This document shows, piece by piece, positions 13,971-20,886 of a DNA stretch of 25,857 nucleotides. The notes beneath the pieces are model-generated. The model did not search any database, had not been told where the DNA came from, and saw nothing but the letters and a program-made list of their open reading frames with translations. Source of the stretch: Flemingiibacterium sp045586505. Lineage in GTDB: Bacteria; Bacillota; Clostridia; Oscillospirales; CAG-272. Where the stretch lies: the NCBI GenBank assembly GCA_045586505.1, contig JAZNAL010000046.1:1-25857 (forward strand), in the 5' to 3' direction. The position numbers were made by a program, and so were the translations under genes. Position 1 is the first letter of the stretch; every line of letters starts with the position of its first letter.

Positions 13971-15779
13971 TTATTCGGCGTAAGGATAAACTGTGCGGCA
14001 GATCTCTTCGAATCCGTCGACCTTAAGGGTAATCTTCACACCGTTCTCATAAGATCCTTCGGGAATTCTTATTGTCTTTCCAAGTCTACCGAGGGTAATT
14101 ACATCGCCCGCAAGCATGGTAGTTGCATGAGAGAGATATTCGAGGGTGCGCTCGACACCGATAATGTACTCGTCAGTGTTACATTCAATGGTCTGATCGC
14201 CTACAGTAAGAGTAAGCTTTCTGCCCTTCAATGCTACATCCTTGACCTCGCCGATGGTCTGGTAGCCGTCGCCCCAGCGTCCGTAGTCGAGACCGATAAA
14301 TTCCTCCTGAGGAGTTGCGGGACCAATGATCTTGTTGCAAATGGACAGATCACAAACGGAAAGAATCGGCGCAATACCGAGCACATACTCGGATGCATTT
14401 GCCTGTGTAATGACTTTGCCCTGCTTCTTAATCACAAAACCGATCTCGCAGGCGATCTCAAGCTCGTTTGCAATAGGAGCAACGTGGAGATCGGTACCGC
14501 TCTTGTCGGTGAGCTGACCACGAGGACCGTTGAGCATACGCGGCGAAACATGGGAAGGTTTCCAACCGAACACCTTATCAACATCCTCGAAGTTACCAAA
14601 GCAGGTCCACACACTCTTGACATTATTGATGTCAAAATGATCGACCTCTGTCTCGCCTCTGTCGATGAAATCCTGAGCGGTAGGACACAACGGGATCTTC
14701 TTCTGTTCCTCGGAACGGGTATCGCCTAAAAGCTCGGGACAGTAAACATGAGCTTTTACCTCGCCGCATTTTTCGATCCATGCTCCGAGTGTGCCGTTGT
14801 TTTTGAACTTCATATAATCAGTGTCAACGAATACACCGTCAGTACCGACTGTGCCGAGATGTATAACATCACCGGGATAGAGTGTCATGAAGGATGAGTA
14901 GAACTGAACTACACGCTCATATCCGATAAGATAGCCGGCAGTGCTGGAATGGTCGCGCTGCTTACCATCGGCAAGAGTCATTACAGCAAGATCGTAGGGA
15001 TTGCCGATTTCGTCGGTAGTCGTGATGTACGGACCGCAGATGCAGCGGCTGTCCGCGCCCTTACCGATCCAGGAACAGGTAGCATCCGCATACCAGTCGT
15101 TATATACGCTGAGAAGTTTTTTGTACTCACCCACATTTGCAGCCGCGGGATCAAAATTATCGTAGTAGGAGTTGAGCTGGGAGTCAAATACAACTACAAA
15201 TCCAGCAATTTGCTTGTAAGCATCCTCAATAGAGACGTTATAGCACTTCTTACCGATAACAATACCCACTTCTACATTTCCGTTGGGCTTGCCACCGAAG
15301 GTCTCGCCGCTGCCAATGACAGAGGTCATAGCGCGCTGATGTCCCTGAGGCAGAATGTTTATATGATGACGCGCAGGTTGAGCACGGAAGAAGGACGGGC
15401 TGTTCTGAACAAGTCCAATGAACAGGCTTGAATCCGGTATAGGCGCGCGCAGACGCACCTCGTTTATGGGATGACCTACGCAGGATACAAAGAAGGGGTC
15501 AGACTGTTCAATATAGCGCTCAAGGAAGGTGTGGAGATTGCGCAGACGTTCCATACCGATATCACCGGTTTCAAGGAACGCCTTAAGGGTCTTAGGCCAA
15601 TCGTTCTCGGGCCAAAATGTAGGTAAGCAACGGAAATAACCGTTGGTAGGATTGGTGACGCACTTGAAAGCATGTTCCAGCTTCCACGGCTCATACACCC
15701 ACTCGCGTCCGTCCTCGGCGTTGTTTACAACAAAACCCCAGGACTGAACTCCTTCAAACTCAAACGTAGCAAGTTTCAT
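13971..15779 (-). CDS. Tandem fumarylacetoacetate hydrolase (FAH)-family protein
   Basis: A 602-residue cytoplasmic protein with two FAH-type halves. The first (about 100-345) has LRAPIPDSSLFIGLVQN, the strand NGNVEVGIVIGKK and GFVVVFDSQLNSYYD. The second (about 420-590) has SHVSPRMLNGPRGQLTDKSG, NELEIACEIGFVIKKQGK, LGIAPILSVCDLS, the FIGLDYGRWGDGYQTIGEV turn, and GVERTLEYLSHATTMLAGDVITLG. FAH-family enzymes hydrolyse or decarboxylate C-C bonds in acylpyruvate-type compounds using a divalent metal held by acidic residues. The second half keeps a richer acidic strand than the first, so one half may be non-catalytic. Most family members have about 200-330 residues and one core; HpcE-type duplications are about 430. 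GGAGG lies 9 bases before the ATG at 15779. It has its own promoter. Substrate unknown. Confidence 0.85.
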   Translation of the reverse strand: MKLATFEFEGVQSWGFVVNNAEDGREWVYEPWKLEHAFKCVTNPTNGYFRCLPTFWPENDWPKTLKAFLETGDIGMERLRNLHTFLERYIEQSDPFFVSCVGHPINEVRLRAPIPDSSLFIGLVQNSPSFFRAQPARHHINILPQGHQRAMTSVIGSGETFGGKPNGNVEVGIVIGKKCYNVSIEDAYKQIAGFVVVFDSQLNSYYDNFDPAAANVGEYKKLLSVYNDWYADATCSWIGKGADSRCICGPYITTTDEIGNPYDLAVMTLADGKQRDHSSTAGYLIGYERVVQFYSSFMTLYPGDVIHLGTVGTDGVFVDTDYMKFKNNGTLGAWIEKCGEVKAHVYCPELLGDTRSEEQKKIPLCPTAQDFIDRGETEVDHFDINNVKSVWTCFGNFEDVDKVFGWKPSHVSPRMLNGPRGQLTDKSGTDLHVAPIANELEIACEIGFVIKKQGKVITQANASEYVLGIAPILSVCDLSICNKIIGPATPQEEFIGLDYGRWGDGYQTIGEVKDVALKGRKLTLTVGDQTIECNTDEYIIGVERTLEYLSHATTMLAGDVITLGRLGKTIRIPEGSYENGVKITLKVDGFEEICRTVYPYAE

Positions 15780-15824
15780 GATGAAAATCCTCCAAAAATA
15801 TAGGCACCAAAAGCCTTTTTGATT

Positions 15825-15853
15825 ATTATACCACGCCCGGCACATAAAGTCAA
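15825..15853 (-). promoter_or_regulatory. Promoter for tandem FAH gene
   Basis: The minus strand reads TTGACT (15848-15853), a 17-base spacer, then TATAAT (15825-15830), about 45 bases before the start codon. Confidence 0.85.
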
Positions 15854-15876
15854 CATAAAAGTGCGCGTTAAATGCT

Positions 15877-15895
15877 AATTTTGGACTCCAAATTT
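15877..15895. repeat. Small inverted repeat between MFS and FAH genes
   Basis: AATTTTGG-ACT-CCAAATTT, an 8-position stem with one mismatch and a 3-base loop. No T-run follows, so it is at best a weak terminator for the MFS gene. No better one is seen in 15846-15953. Confidence 0.35.
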
Positions 15896-15953
15896 GTGAG
15901 AATATATGCGATTATATTTGTGCATTATATCAAATCACTCCGTGACAATATTG

Positions 15954-17141
15954 TTAATTTGGCTTTATGCGGTGTGAAATAATCATAAGCATTATGAGCG
16001 CGGTTATCGGAAATACTATTGCCGACAGCATACCTCTTTTCAGTCCGAAATCCTGGCCTGCACGCTCGGAGATGAATCCGATTAATCCCGGGCCGAGCGA
16101 ACAGCCTACATCTCCCGCCAGTGCCAATAACGAGAACATAGTCGTGCCACCGTGCGGTACGCTCGCACTTGCTGCACTCAGGGAACCCGGCCAGTAGATA
16201 CCAACACAGAGTCCGGCAAGACCGCATCCTGCAAGTGAAAGTATTGGATGAGGAGCTACGGCACAGAGTGTGTATCCGGCAAATATGCCGACGGCGCAGA
16301 ATTTCATAAATTTCGTCAGATTCAGCCGCTCGCCTACCAATCCGTAAAAGGTCCGCGAAAGAGCCATCATCAGCGCAAACATACAAGGACCAAGGAGGTC
16401 GCCTACTGTCTTGGAAACGCCAAGACCTGTCTCCGCAAAGAGGGACGACCATTGAGCGATTCCCTGCTCCATCGCCCCCGCGCAGATCATAAGTATTAAA
16501 AACAGCGGGAAGCCTTTCATACGAAACATCTTAAGAAAGGAGCCTTGTGTTTTTGCGTCGCTGTCAAGCGGTTCCAGCGGAACAAAGGCAAACAGAACAC
16601 CGTTAAGTGCTGGAATCAACGACCATATAAGCGCCATTATACGCCACCTCTCAGTACCTGCGAGGACAAAGAATACAGTTGTAAAGAGCACGATGGCGAG
16701 ATGTCCCCAGCAGTAGAAGGAGTGTAGCAGGCTCATCGCAGAGCTCTTTTCCCCAAGCGGAAGCGCTTCCACGGTGGGACTTGCCATAACCTCAATGAAT
16801 CCGCTTCCAAGCGAACAAAGGGTCGTTGCAAGAAGTATCCCCGCGTAAGGCGGAAGAATCTTTGTAAACACCGCAAGTCCTGCTAAACCGAGAAATGAGG
16901 TCACATGAGCGATAAGCAGTCCGAGTCTGTGACCAATACGATATGCGAATTTTATACCAAAGGCGTCAACTGCCATCTGTACGATAAAGTTATAAGAGAT
17001 AAGAAATGTGATCTGTTCAAGGGAGATATCAAACTCTCCCGAATATGTAACAAACAGCAATGGACTGAAGTTGTTAACAATGGCTTGTATGAAAAAGCAT
17101 AGATAGCAGGACACCAGCGTGTGCTTGTAGGTAAGTTTCAT
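15954..17141 (-). CDS. Major facilitator superfamily (MFS) transporter
   Basis: A 395-residue integral membrane protein with about 12 hydrophobic helices in two six-helix halves. The halves are split by a charged loop (about 195-210, LEPLDSDAKTQGSFLKMFRMKG). The loop after helix 2 carries KFAYRIGHRLGLLIAH, resembling the MFS signature between helices 2 and 3. LGSGFIEVMASPTVEAL in helix 4 and GCGLAGLCVGIYWPGSLS in helix 10 resemble sugar/FucP- or YbjJ-type permeases, but the substrate cannot be read. The ATG at 17141 follows AAGGAG by about 14 bases, a long spacing. The upstream leader contains the 158-bp inverted-repeat element. It is not operonic with the FAH gene, which has its own promoter. 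Confidence 0.9.
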   Translation of the reverse strand: MKLTYKHTLVSCYLCFFIQAIVNNFSPLLFVTYSGEFDISLEQITFLISYNFIVQMAVDAFGIKFAYRIGHRLGLLIAHVTSFLGLAGLAVFTKILPPYAGILLATTLCSLGSGFIEVMASPTVEALPLGEKSSAMSLLHSFYCWGHLAIVLFTTVFFVLAGTERWRIMALIWSLIPALNGVLFAFVPLEPLDSDAKTQGSFLKMFRMKGFPLFLILMICAGAMEQGIAQWSSLFAETGLGVSKTVGDLLGPCMFALMMALSRTFYGLVGERLNLTKFMKFCAVGIFAGYTLCAVAPHPILSLAGCGLAGLCVGIYWPGSLSAASASVPHGGTTMFSLLALAGDVGCSLGPGLIGFISERAGQDFGLKRGMLSAIVFPITALIMLMIISHRIKPN

Positions 17142-17162
17142 TTGCTTTGATAGATCTCCTTG

Positions 17163-17320
17163 TGATATGGTGGTAAATTATCGTTTAGCGGTCCTCGCGA
17201 CGCTCTGCGTCGCTGCGGGCAGATGGGGGGAACCATTTGCTCTCAGACGCCGATCCGAAGGTTCCCCCCTCTGCACTCCTCCCTCCTTGGCTCGGCTAAA
17301 CGATAATTTACACTATATCA
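17163..17320. repeat. 158-bp MITE-like element with 26-27-bp terminal inverted repeats
   Basis: The left end (17163-17189) and right end (17295-17320) are inverted copies. They share a perfect 17-base core GTAAATTATCGTTTAGC and differ outside it by one substitution and one single-base insertion. The interior is GC-rich, unlike the flanks. It holds a nested pair GGGGGGAACC (17225-17234) / GGTTCCCCCC (17260-17269) and a small hairpin GCGACGC-TCT-GCGTCGC (17197-17213). No reading frame of a transposase is present and no target duplication is obvious. Confidence 0.72.
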
Positions 17321-17325
17321 TTATT

Positions 17326-17354
17326 ATTATAACAGAACGCGCGTTTTATTACAA
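17326..17354 (-). promoter_or_regulatory. Candidate promoter for MFS gene
   Basis: The minus strand reads TTGTAA (17349-17354), a 17-base spacer, then TATAAT (17326-17331). Transcription from here would place the entire inverted-repeat element in the MFS leader. Confidence 0.6.
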
Positions 17355-17374
17355 GAGATTTTTTGCAAACTCCC

Positions 17375-17403
17375 TTTACTTTTTTCAAAAATTGTGATAT
17401 AAT
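17375..17403 (+). promoter_or_regulatory. Promoter for ParE-like gene
   Basis: TTTACT (17375-17380), a 17-base spacer ending TGTGA, then TATAAT (17398-17403), about 30 bases before the start codon. Confidence 0.75.
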
Positions 17404-17433
17404 AAGAGATAATGATATAGTGATGAGGTTTTA

Positions 17434-19431
17434 ATGATGGCTACTAAGAAAAAGGAAACCTACGGAGACCAAAGTATATCAAGTCTGAAGGGACCCGACA
17501 GAGTCAGAAAACGCCCCGCGGTAATTTTCGGCTCGGACGGTCTTGAGGGCTGTGAGCATTCGTTTTTTGAAATACTCTCGAACTCGGCGGATGAGGCGCG
17601 TGAGGGCTACGGCGACGAGATCCGCGTCAGGGTGTTCGCCGACCACTCCATTGAGGTGGATGACCGCGGACGCGGTGTGCCGCTGGGCTGGAACGAAGCC
17701 GAGGGACGGTACAACTGGGAGCTCGTTTTCTGTGAGCTTTATGCGGGCGGTAAGTACGACAACAACTCAGGCGACGCATCATATGAATTCTCGCTGGGAC
17801 TTAACGGCCTCGGAGCCTGCTCCACACAGTATTCCTCCGAGTACATGGAGGTTGCGTCCTACAAGGGTGATACGGTCAGCCGCATCAGCTTCAAGAAGGG
17901 CTTTGCCACAACGGAGCTTACCACCGAGCCCCTTGACAAAAAGTCGCGCCGTACGGGTACGACCATCCGCTGGCTTCCCGACCTTGAGGTGTTTACCGAC
18001 ATAAATATCCCTCACGAGTTCTTTATCGAAACGATGAAGAAGCAGTCCATCGTCAATCCCAAAGTGCGCTTTATTCTGGAGCTTGAAAAGGCGGACGGTG
18101 AGTTTGAGGAGAGCGTATACTACTACGAAAACGGTATCGCCGATTATCTGACTGAGCTTTGCGGCGAGTCCCAGCTTATTGCCCCCGTCAGCTGGCATTT
18201 GGAGACAATGGGACGCGACCGCGCGGATATGAAGGACTACAAGCTTAAGGTGGATATCGTGTTTTCCATCTCCAATACCGTCAATGTGATCGAATATTAT
18301 CACAACTCCAGCTTCCTTGAGCACGGCGGATCGCCTGATAAGGCGGTCAGAAGTGCGTTTGTCTTTGCGGTGGACAAGTATCTGAAGGCCCAGGGCAAAT
18401 ATACCAAAAACGAGGCCAAGATCGCCTGGGACGATATCCGCGACTGCCTGGTGCTTGTGTCAAACGGTGTTTCCACCATCGCTTCCTATGCAAATCAGAC
18501 AAAAAAGGCGATCACCAATACCTTCATCGCCGAGGCGATGACTGCTTTCATTAAGCAAAGCCTTGAGGTCTATTTCGCGGAGAATCCCACGGAAGCCGAG
18601 CGCATGGCAAATCAGATACTTATAAACAAGCGCTCACGTGAAAAGGCAGAGACCACCCGCCTCGATATAAAGAAACAGCTCACGGGCAAGATCGACATCG
18701 TGAACCGCATTGATAAATTTGTGGGATGCCGCAGTAAGGATCCCGAGCGCCGTGAATTATATATAGTTGAGGGCGATTCGGCTCTGACCTCCTGTAAGCT
18801 GGGACGCGCCGCGGAATTTCAGGCTATCATCGCCGTGCGCGGTAAGACGCTTAACTGCTTAAAGAGCGGCTATGACAAGATCTTTAAATCCGAGGTAATA
18901 ATGAACCTCTTAAAGGTCATCGGCTGCGGTGTTGAAATAAAGGGCAAGGTCAAGGGCGACATTGCGGCGTTTGATTATGACGCGCTTCGCTGGTCGAAGA
19001 TCATCATCTGTACCGATGCCGACGAGGACGGCTATCAGATCCGAACACTGATCCTCACCATGTTCTACCGCCTGCTTCCTACGCTTATCAAAAAGGGCAA
19101 GATCTACATCGCGGAGTCGCCGCTGTTTGAGATCACCTGCAAGGACAAGATCCAGTTTGCCTACAACGAGCAGGAAAAGTTAGATATCGTGTCAAAGCTC
19201 GGAAATGCGAAGTATACGCTTCAGCGCTCCAAGGGTCTCGGTGAAAACGAGCCGGATATGATGTGGCAGACCACCATGAACCCCGAAACCCGCCGACTCA
19301 TCAAGGTTAACGAGGCGGATGCCGAGGAGACCGCGCGGATTTTCGAGACACTGCTCGGTGATGATCTTGAAGCGAGAAAAGAGTACATCACGCTTTACGG
19401 AAATCAGTATTATACCAAGGAAGAGGTTTAA
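17434..19431 (+). CDS. Divergent type IIA topoisomerase B subunit (GyrB/ParE-like)
   Basis: A 665-residue ATPase/TOPRIM subunit. The GHKL domain has the N-box FFEILSNSADEA (E46, N50), DDRGRGVPLG (76-85) and the lid SLGLNGLGACS. The transducer region carries the QTKKAI loop. The TOPRIM domain has E446 in VEGDSALTSCKLGR and the acidic triplet D528/D530/D532 in TDADEDG, followed by QRSKGLGENEPDMMWQTTMNPETR. All catalytic acids are kept, but EGDSAGGSAKQGR of standard gyrases is replaced by EGDSALTSCKLGR, marking the divergent second ParE-like clade of Clostridia. It should pair with a GyrA/ParC-like subunit to pass DNA strands. ATG codons lie at 17434 and 17437 behind GATGAGG; either may be used. 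No A-subunit gene follows (see the 7-codon frame at 19435). Confidence 0.92.
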   Translation: MMATKKKETYGDQSISSLKGPDRVRKRPAVIFGSDGLEGCEHSFFEILSNSADEAREGYGDEIRVRVFADHSIEVDDRGRGVPLGWNEAEGRYNWELVFCELYAGGKYDNNSGDASYEFSLGLNGLGACSTQYSSEYMEVASYKGDTVSRISFKKGFATTELTTEPLDKKSRRTGTTIRWLPDLEVFTDINIPHEFFIETMKKQSIVNPKVRFILELEKADGEFEESVYYYENGIADYLTELCGESQLIAPVSWHLETMGRDRADMKDYKLKVDIVFSISNTVNVIEYYHNSSFLEHGGSPDKAVRSAFVFAVDKYLKAQGKYTKNEAKIAWDDIRDCLVLVSNGVSTIASYANQTKKAITNTFIAEAMTAFIKQSLEVYFAENPTEAERMANQILINKRSREKAETTRLDIKKQLTGKIDIVNRIDKFVGCRSKDPERRELYIVEGDSALTSCKLGRAAEFQAIIAVRGKTLNCLKSGYDKIFKSEVIMNLLKVIGCGVEIKGKVKGDIAAFDYDALRWSKIIICTDADEDGYQIRTLILTMFYRLLPTLIKKGKIYIAESPLFEITCKDKIQFAYNEQEKLDIVSKLGNAKYTLQRSKGLGENEPDMMWQTTMNPETRRLIKVNEADAEETARIFETLLGDDLEARKEYITLYGNQYYTKEEV

Positions 19432-19434
19432 ATA

Positions 19435-19458
19435 ATGTCTGAGCGGAGGGGCTTGTGA
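19435..19458 (+). pseudogene. Possible 7-codon stub of a lost ParC-like partner gene
   Basis: Three bases after the ParE-like stop is ATG with AAGGAAGAGG about 8 bases upstream (19418-19427). It reads MSERRGL and then stops. The position and ribosome site are what a coupled downstream topoisomerase A subunit would have. No further ParC-like sequence is seen, so a remnant is an inference. Confidence 0.3.
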
Positions 19459-19580
19459 GAGATAAGAAACCTCTCTCCGTACCACGCCCAGCCTGCGATC
19501 CCTATCACAGGCAACGATTAAGTTAAATTTTTCATCTTCTGCACTTACTACGGCTATTCTGTCGGAGCGTAACGTCAAAG
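19459..19580. other. Non-coding stretch after the ParE-like gene
   Basis: No supported gene. It contains short inverted pairs such as GCCTG...CAGGC (about 19491-19512) and an imperfect CGGAG...CTCCG pairing (about 19443-19480). A minus-strand open frame through here overlaps the ParE-like gene and has no support. Confidence 0.4.
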
Positions 19581-19613
19581 GAGTCTTTCGCACTCGCGAG
19601 AGACTCTTTTTTG
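19581..19613 (+). terminator. Terminator after ParE-like gene
   Basis: An 11-bp stem (19581-19591 with 19596-19606, one T-G pair) and a 4-base loop ACTC, followed by TTTTTTGT. Confidence 0.88.
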
Positions 19614-19651
19614 TATTTTAAGAGTATATCCGTTTGTAGGGAAGAGTATAT

Positions 19652-19795
19652 TTTATTGGTGCAATCAGCACAAGGTCGAGTGTACGGCTGCGGGAAGCAC
19701 AGTAGTGGCAAGGCAAATGTAATGAAGTTCGCTCTTAGCGAACTTTGAAGGCAGGTCAGCTATGCAGACCTGCTTGGGTGCAAACTCACCTTACA
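19652..19795 (+). ncRNA. Candidate structured RNA upstream of hydrogenase operon
   Basis: A GC-richer island of about 145 bases in AT-rich surroundings, holding consecutive hairpins. These are GTGC-AATCA-GCAC (about 19660-19672), a perfect AAGTTCGCT-CTT-AGCGAACTT (19725-19745), a perfect GCAGGTC-N9-GACCTGC (about 19751-19773), and GGTG-CAAACT-CACC (about 19777-19790). The purine-rich single-stranded part GCGGGAAGCACAG...GGCAAGGCAAATG lies between them. It does not lie between a promoter and a gene start, since the operon promoter is downstream. No coding frame fits, no clear promoter or terminator was found, and the strand is uncertain. I do not recognise the class with confidence. Confidence 0.5.
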
Positions 19796-19836
19796 AAAAC
19801 TTTACAAAAATATTTTTAAAAACTTTTCGAAAAAGG

Positions 19837-19865
19837 TGGACATTTAGAGAAATATGTAGTATAAT
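19837..19865 (+). promoter_or_regulatory. Promoter of the hydrogenase operon
   Basis: TGGACA (19837-19842), a 17-base spacer, then TATAAT (19860-19865). The predicted start near 19872 gives a leader of about 115 bases that contains the Rex-like operator. Confidence 0.82.
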
Positions 19866-19902
19866 ATATAAGTAAGTCATGATGGGGTTGTGTGAACAAC
19901 GA

Positions 19903-19920
19903 TTGTTATAAATTTAACAA
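19903..19920 (+). promoter_or_regulatory. Rex-type redox operator
   Basis: TTGTTATAAATTTAACAA matches the clostridial Rex consensus TTGTTAANNNNTTAACAA at all positions but one, with perfect outer half-sites. It sits about 30 bases downstream of the predicted transcription start, where bound repressor would block elongation or initiation. A second, weaker dyad GTTGTGTGAACAAC lies just before it (19887-19900). Confidence 0.7.
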
Positions 19921-19986
19921 ACATTTACAAATGCTCGTCGTGTCTGAATAATATTAAATTCCTTTCAAGGAGGATAGGCACTGCAC

Positions 19987-20481
19987 ATGAAAAAGAAGTT
20001 GACCACAGTAGCATTCAAGGGCACTCCCGAGATGGAAGCAAAGCTTGATAAGCTTATTGCCGAGTACAAGGGAGTAAAAGGCGCGCTTATGCCTGTACTT
20101 CAGGGCGCACAGGAGATCTATGGATATCTGCCTGTTGAAGTAATCAAGCGTATCGCAGAAGGTCTCGAGGTTCCGATGGAAGAGTTATACGGCATTGCAT
20201 CGTTCTACTCTCAGTTCTCCCTTAATCCCAAGGGTGAGGTTTCCATCGCAGTATGTCTCGGTACCGCTTGCTATGTAAAGGGCGCAGGCGATCTTATCGA
20301 CAAGATCTCTCAGATCATCGGCATCCAGGCAGGCGAGACCTCGTCCGACGGAAAGTATTCCCTCGACGCAACCCGCTGCATCGGCGCTTGCGGTCTGGCT
20401 CCCGTTCTCACCGTTAACGATGAGGTTTACGGCAGACTCGTTACCGACGATATTCCCGGCATCATTGCTAAATATCAGTAA
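19987..20481 (+). CDS. hndA: HndA/NuoE-like [2Fe-2S] subunit of NAD-linked [FeFe] hydrogenase
   Basis: A 164-residue cytoplasmic electron-transfer subunit of the NuoE / HndA family. An N-terminal helical bundle (LMPVLQGAQEIYGYLP, YGIASFYSQFSLNPKG) precedes a thioredoxin-fold domain. The [2Fe-2S] ligands are C90, C95 (CLGTACYVKGA), C131 and C135 (CIGACGLAP). It passes electrons between the NAD/flavin subunit and the rest of the hydrogenase complex. AGGAGG lies 13 bases before the ATG, a long spacing; a CTG six bases upstream would be closer, but ATG fits the family. It is the first gene of the operon, under the Rex-like site. In simple clusters hndA is followed directly by hndB and hndC; here six regulatory-type genes intervene. 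Confidence 0.94.
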   Translation: MKKKLTTVAFKGTPEMEAKLDKLIAEYKGVKGALMPVLQGAQEIYGYLPVEVIKRIAEGLEVPMEELYGIASFYSQFSLNPKGEVSIAVCLGTACYVKGAGDLIDKISQIIGIQAGETSSDGKYSLDATRCIGACGLAPVLTVNDEVYGRLVTDDIPGIIAKYQ

Positions 20482-20485
20482 TCAG

Positions 20486-20518
20486 ACGTCCTGCCGAACA
20501 AATTAAACGGCTGACGTT
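20486..20518 (+). other. Intercistronic hairpin after hndA
   Basis: An imperfect stem (ACG-T-C-CTGCCG with CGGCTGACGT, one mismatch and one bulge) with an 11-base A/T-rich loop, just behind the hndA stop. No T-run follows. It could stabilise or process the mRNA rather than terminate it. Confidence 0.35.
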
Positions 20519-20532
20519 ACCGGAGAAAAAGT

Positions 20533-20886
20533 ATGAAGATCAGAGAAATTAAGGAGCTTCTTTCCGCAGAGCTGCTTTGCGGCGGAGAATGTCTCGATAA
20601 TGAAGTTACCTCCGCATGCTGCAGTGATATGATGAGCGACGTGCTCGCCTATGTGAAGGATCAGGGCGTGCTTGTAACGGGGCTTGTCAATCCGCAGGTC
20701 ATTCGCACCGCGAATATGATGGATATGCTTTGCATAGTTTTTGTCAGAAGCAAAACTCCCACTGAGGAAATGGTCGAGCTTGCCAAGGAATGCGGCATCG
20801 CTGTTATGCGTACCGATAAGCGTGCATTTGATACATGCGGTATGCTCTATACGGCGGGACTCGCAAGAAAGCATGAGGATGCGTGA
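20533..20886 (+). CDS. DRTGG-domain protein (first copy)
   Basis: A 117-residue soluble protein consisting of one DRTGG-type domain (MKIREIKELLSAELLCGGECLDNEVTSACCSDMMSDVLAYV). It has alternating helix-strand structure and ends TDKRAFDTCGMLYTAGL. The DRTGG fold is also found near CBS domains and phosphotransacetylases and is thought to bind small ligands; its function here is unknown. It carries five cysteines in the first half and at the C-terminus, more than the second copy in this operon, which could allow redox sensing (inference). It lies 51 bases behind hndA, and its TGA overlaps the next ATG by one base (TGATG), implying translational coupling to the GHKL ATPase. Confidence 0.85.
   Translation: MKIREIKELLSAELLCGGECLDNEVTSACCSDMMSDVLAYVKDQGVLVTGLVNPQVIRTANMMDMLCIVFVRSKTPTEEMVELAKECGIAVMRTDKRAFDTCGMLYTAGLARKHEDA

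Noticed and set aside
15780..15845. N-terminal extension of the tandem FAH protein by 22 codons
   Set aside because: It overlaps the -10/-35 promoter and lies upstream of the GGAGG that serves the ATG at 15779.
17163..17320. Complete insertion sequence between the MFS and ParE-like genes
   Set aside because: The element is only 158 bp and has no transposase frame; at most it is a non-autonomous derivative.
19192..19593. A 133-codon minus-strand frame overlapping the end of the ParE-like gene
   Set aside because: Most of it is the antisense of a well-conserved coding region; there is no ribosome site or recognisable domain.
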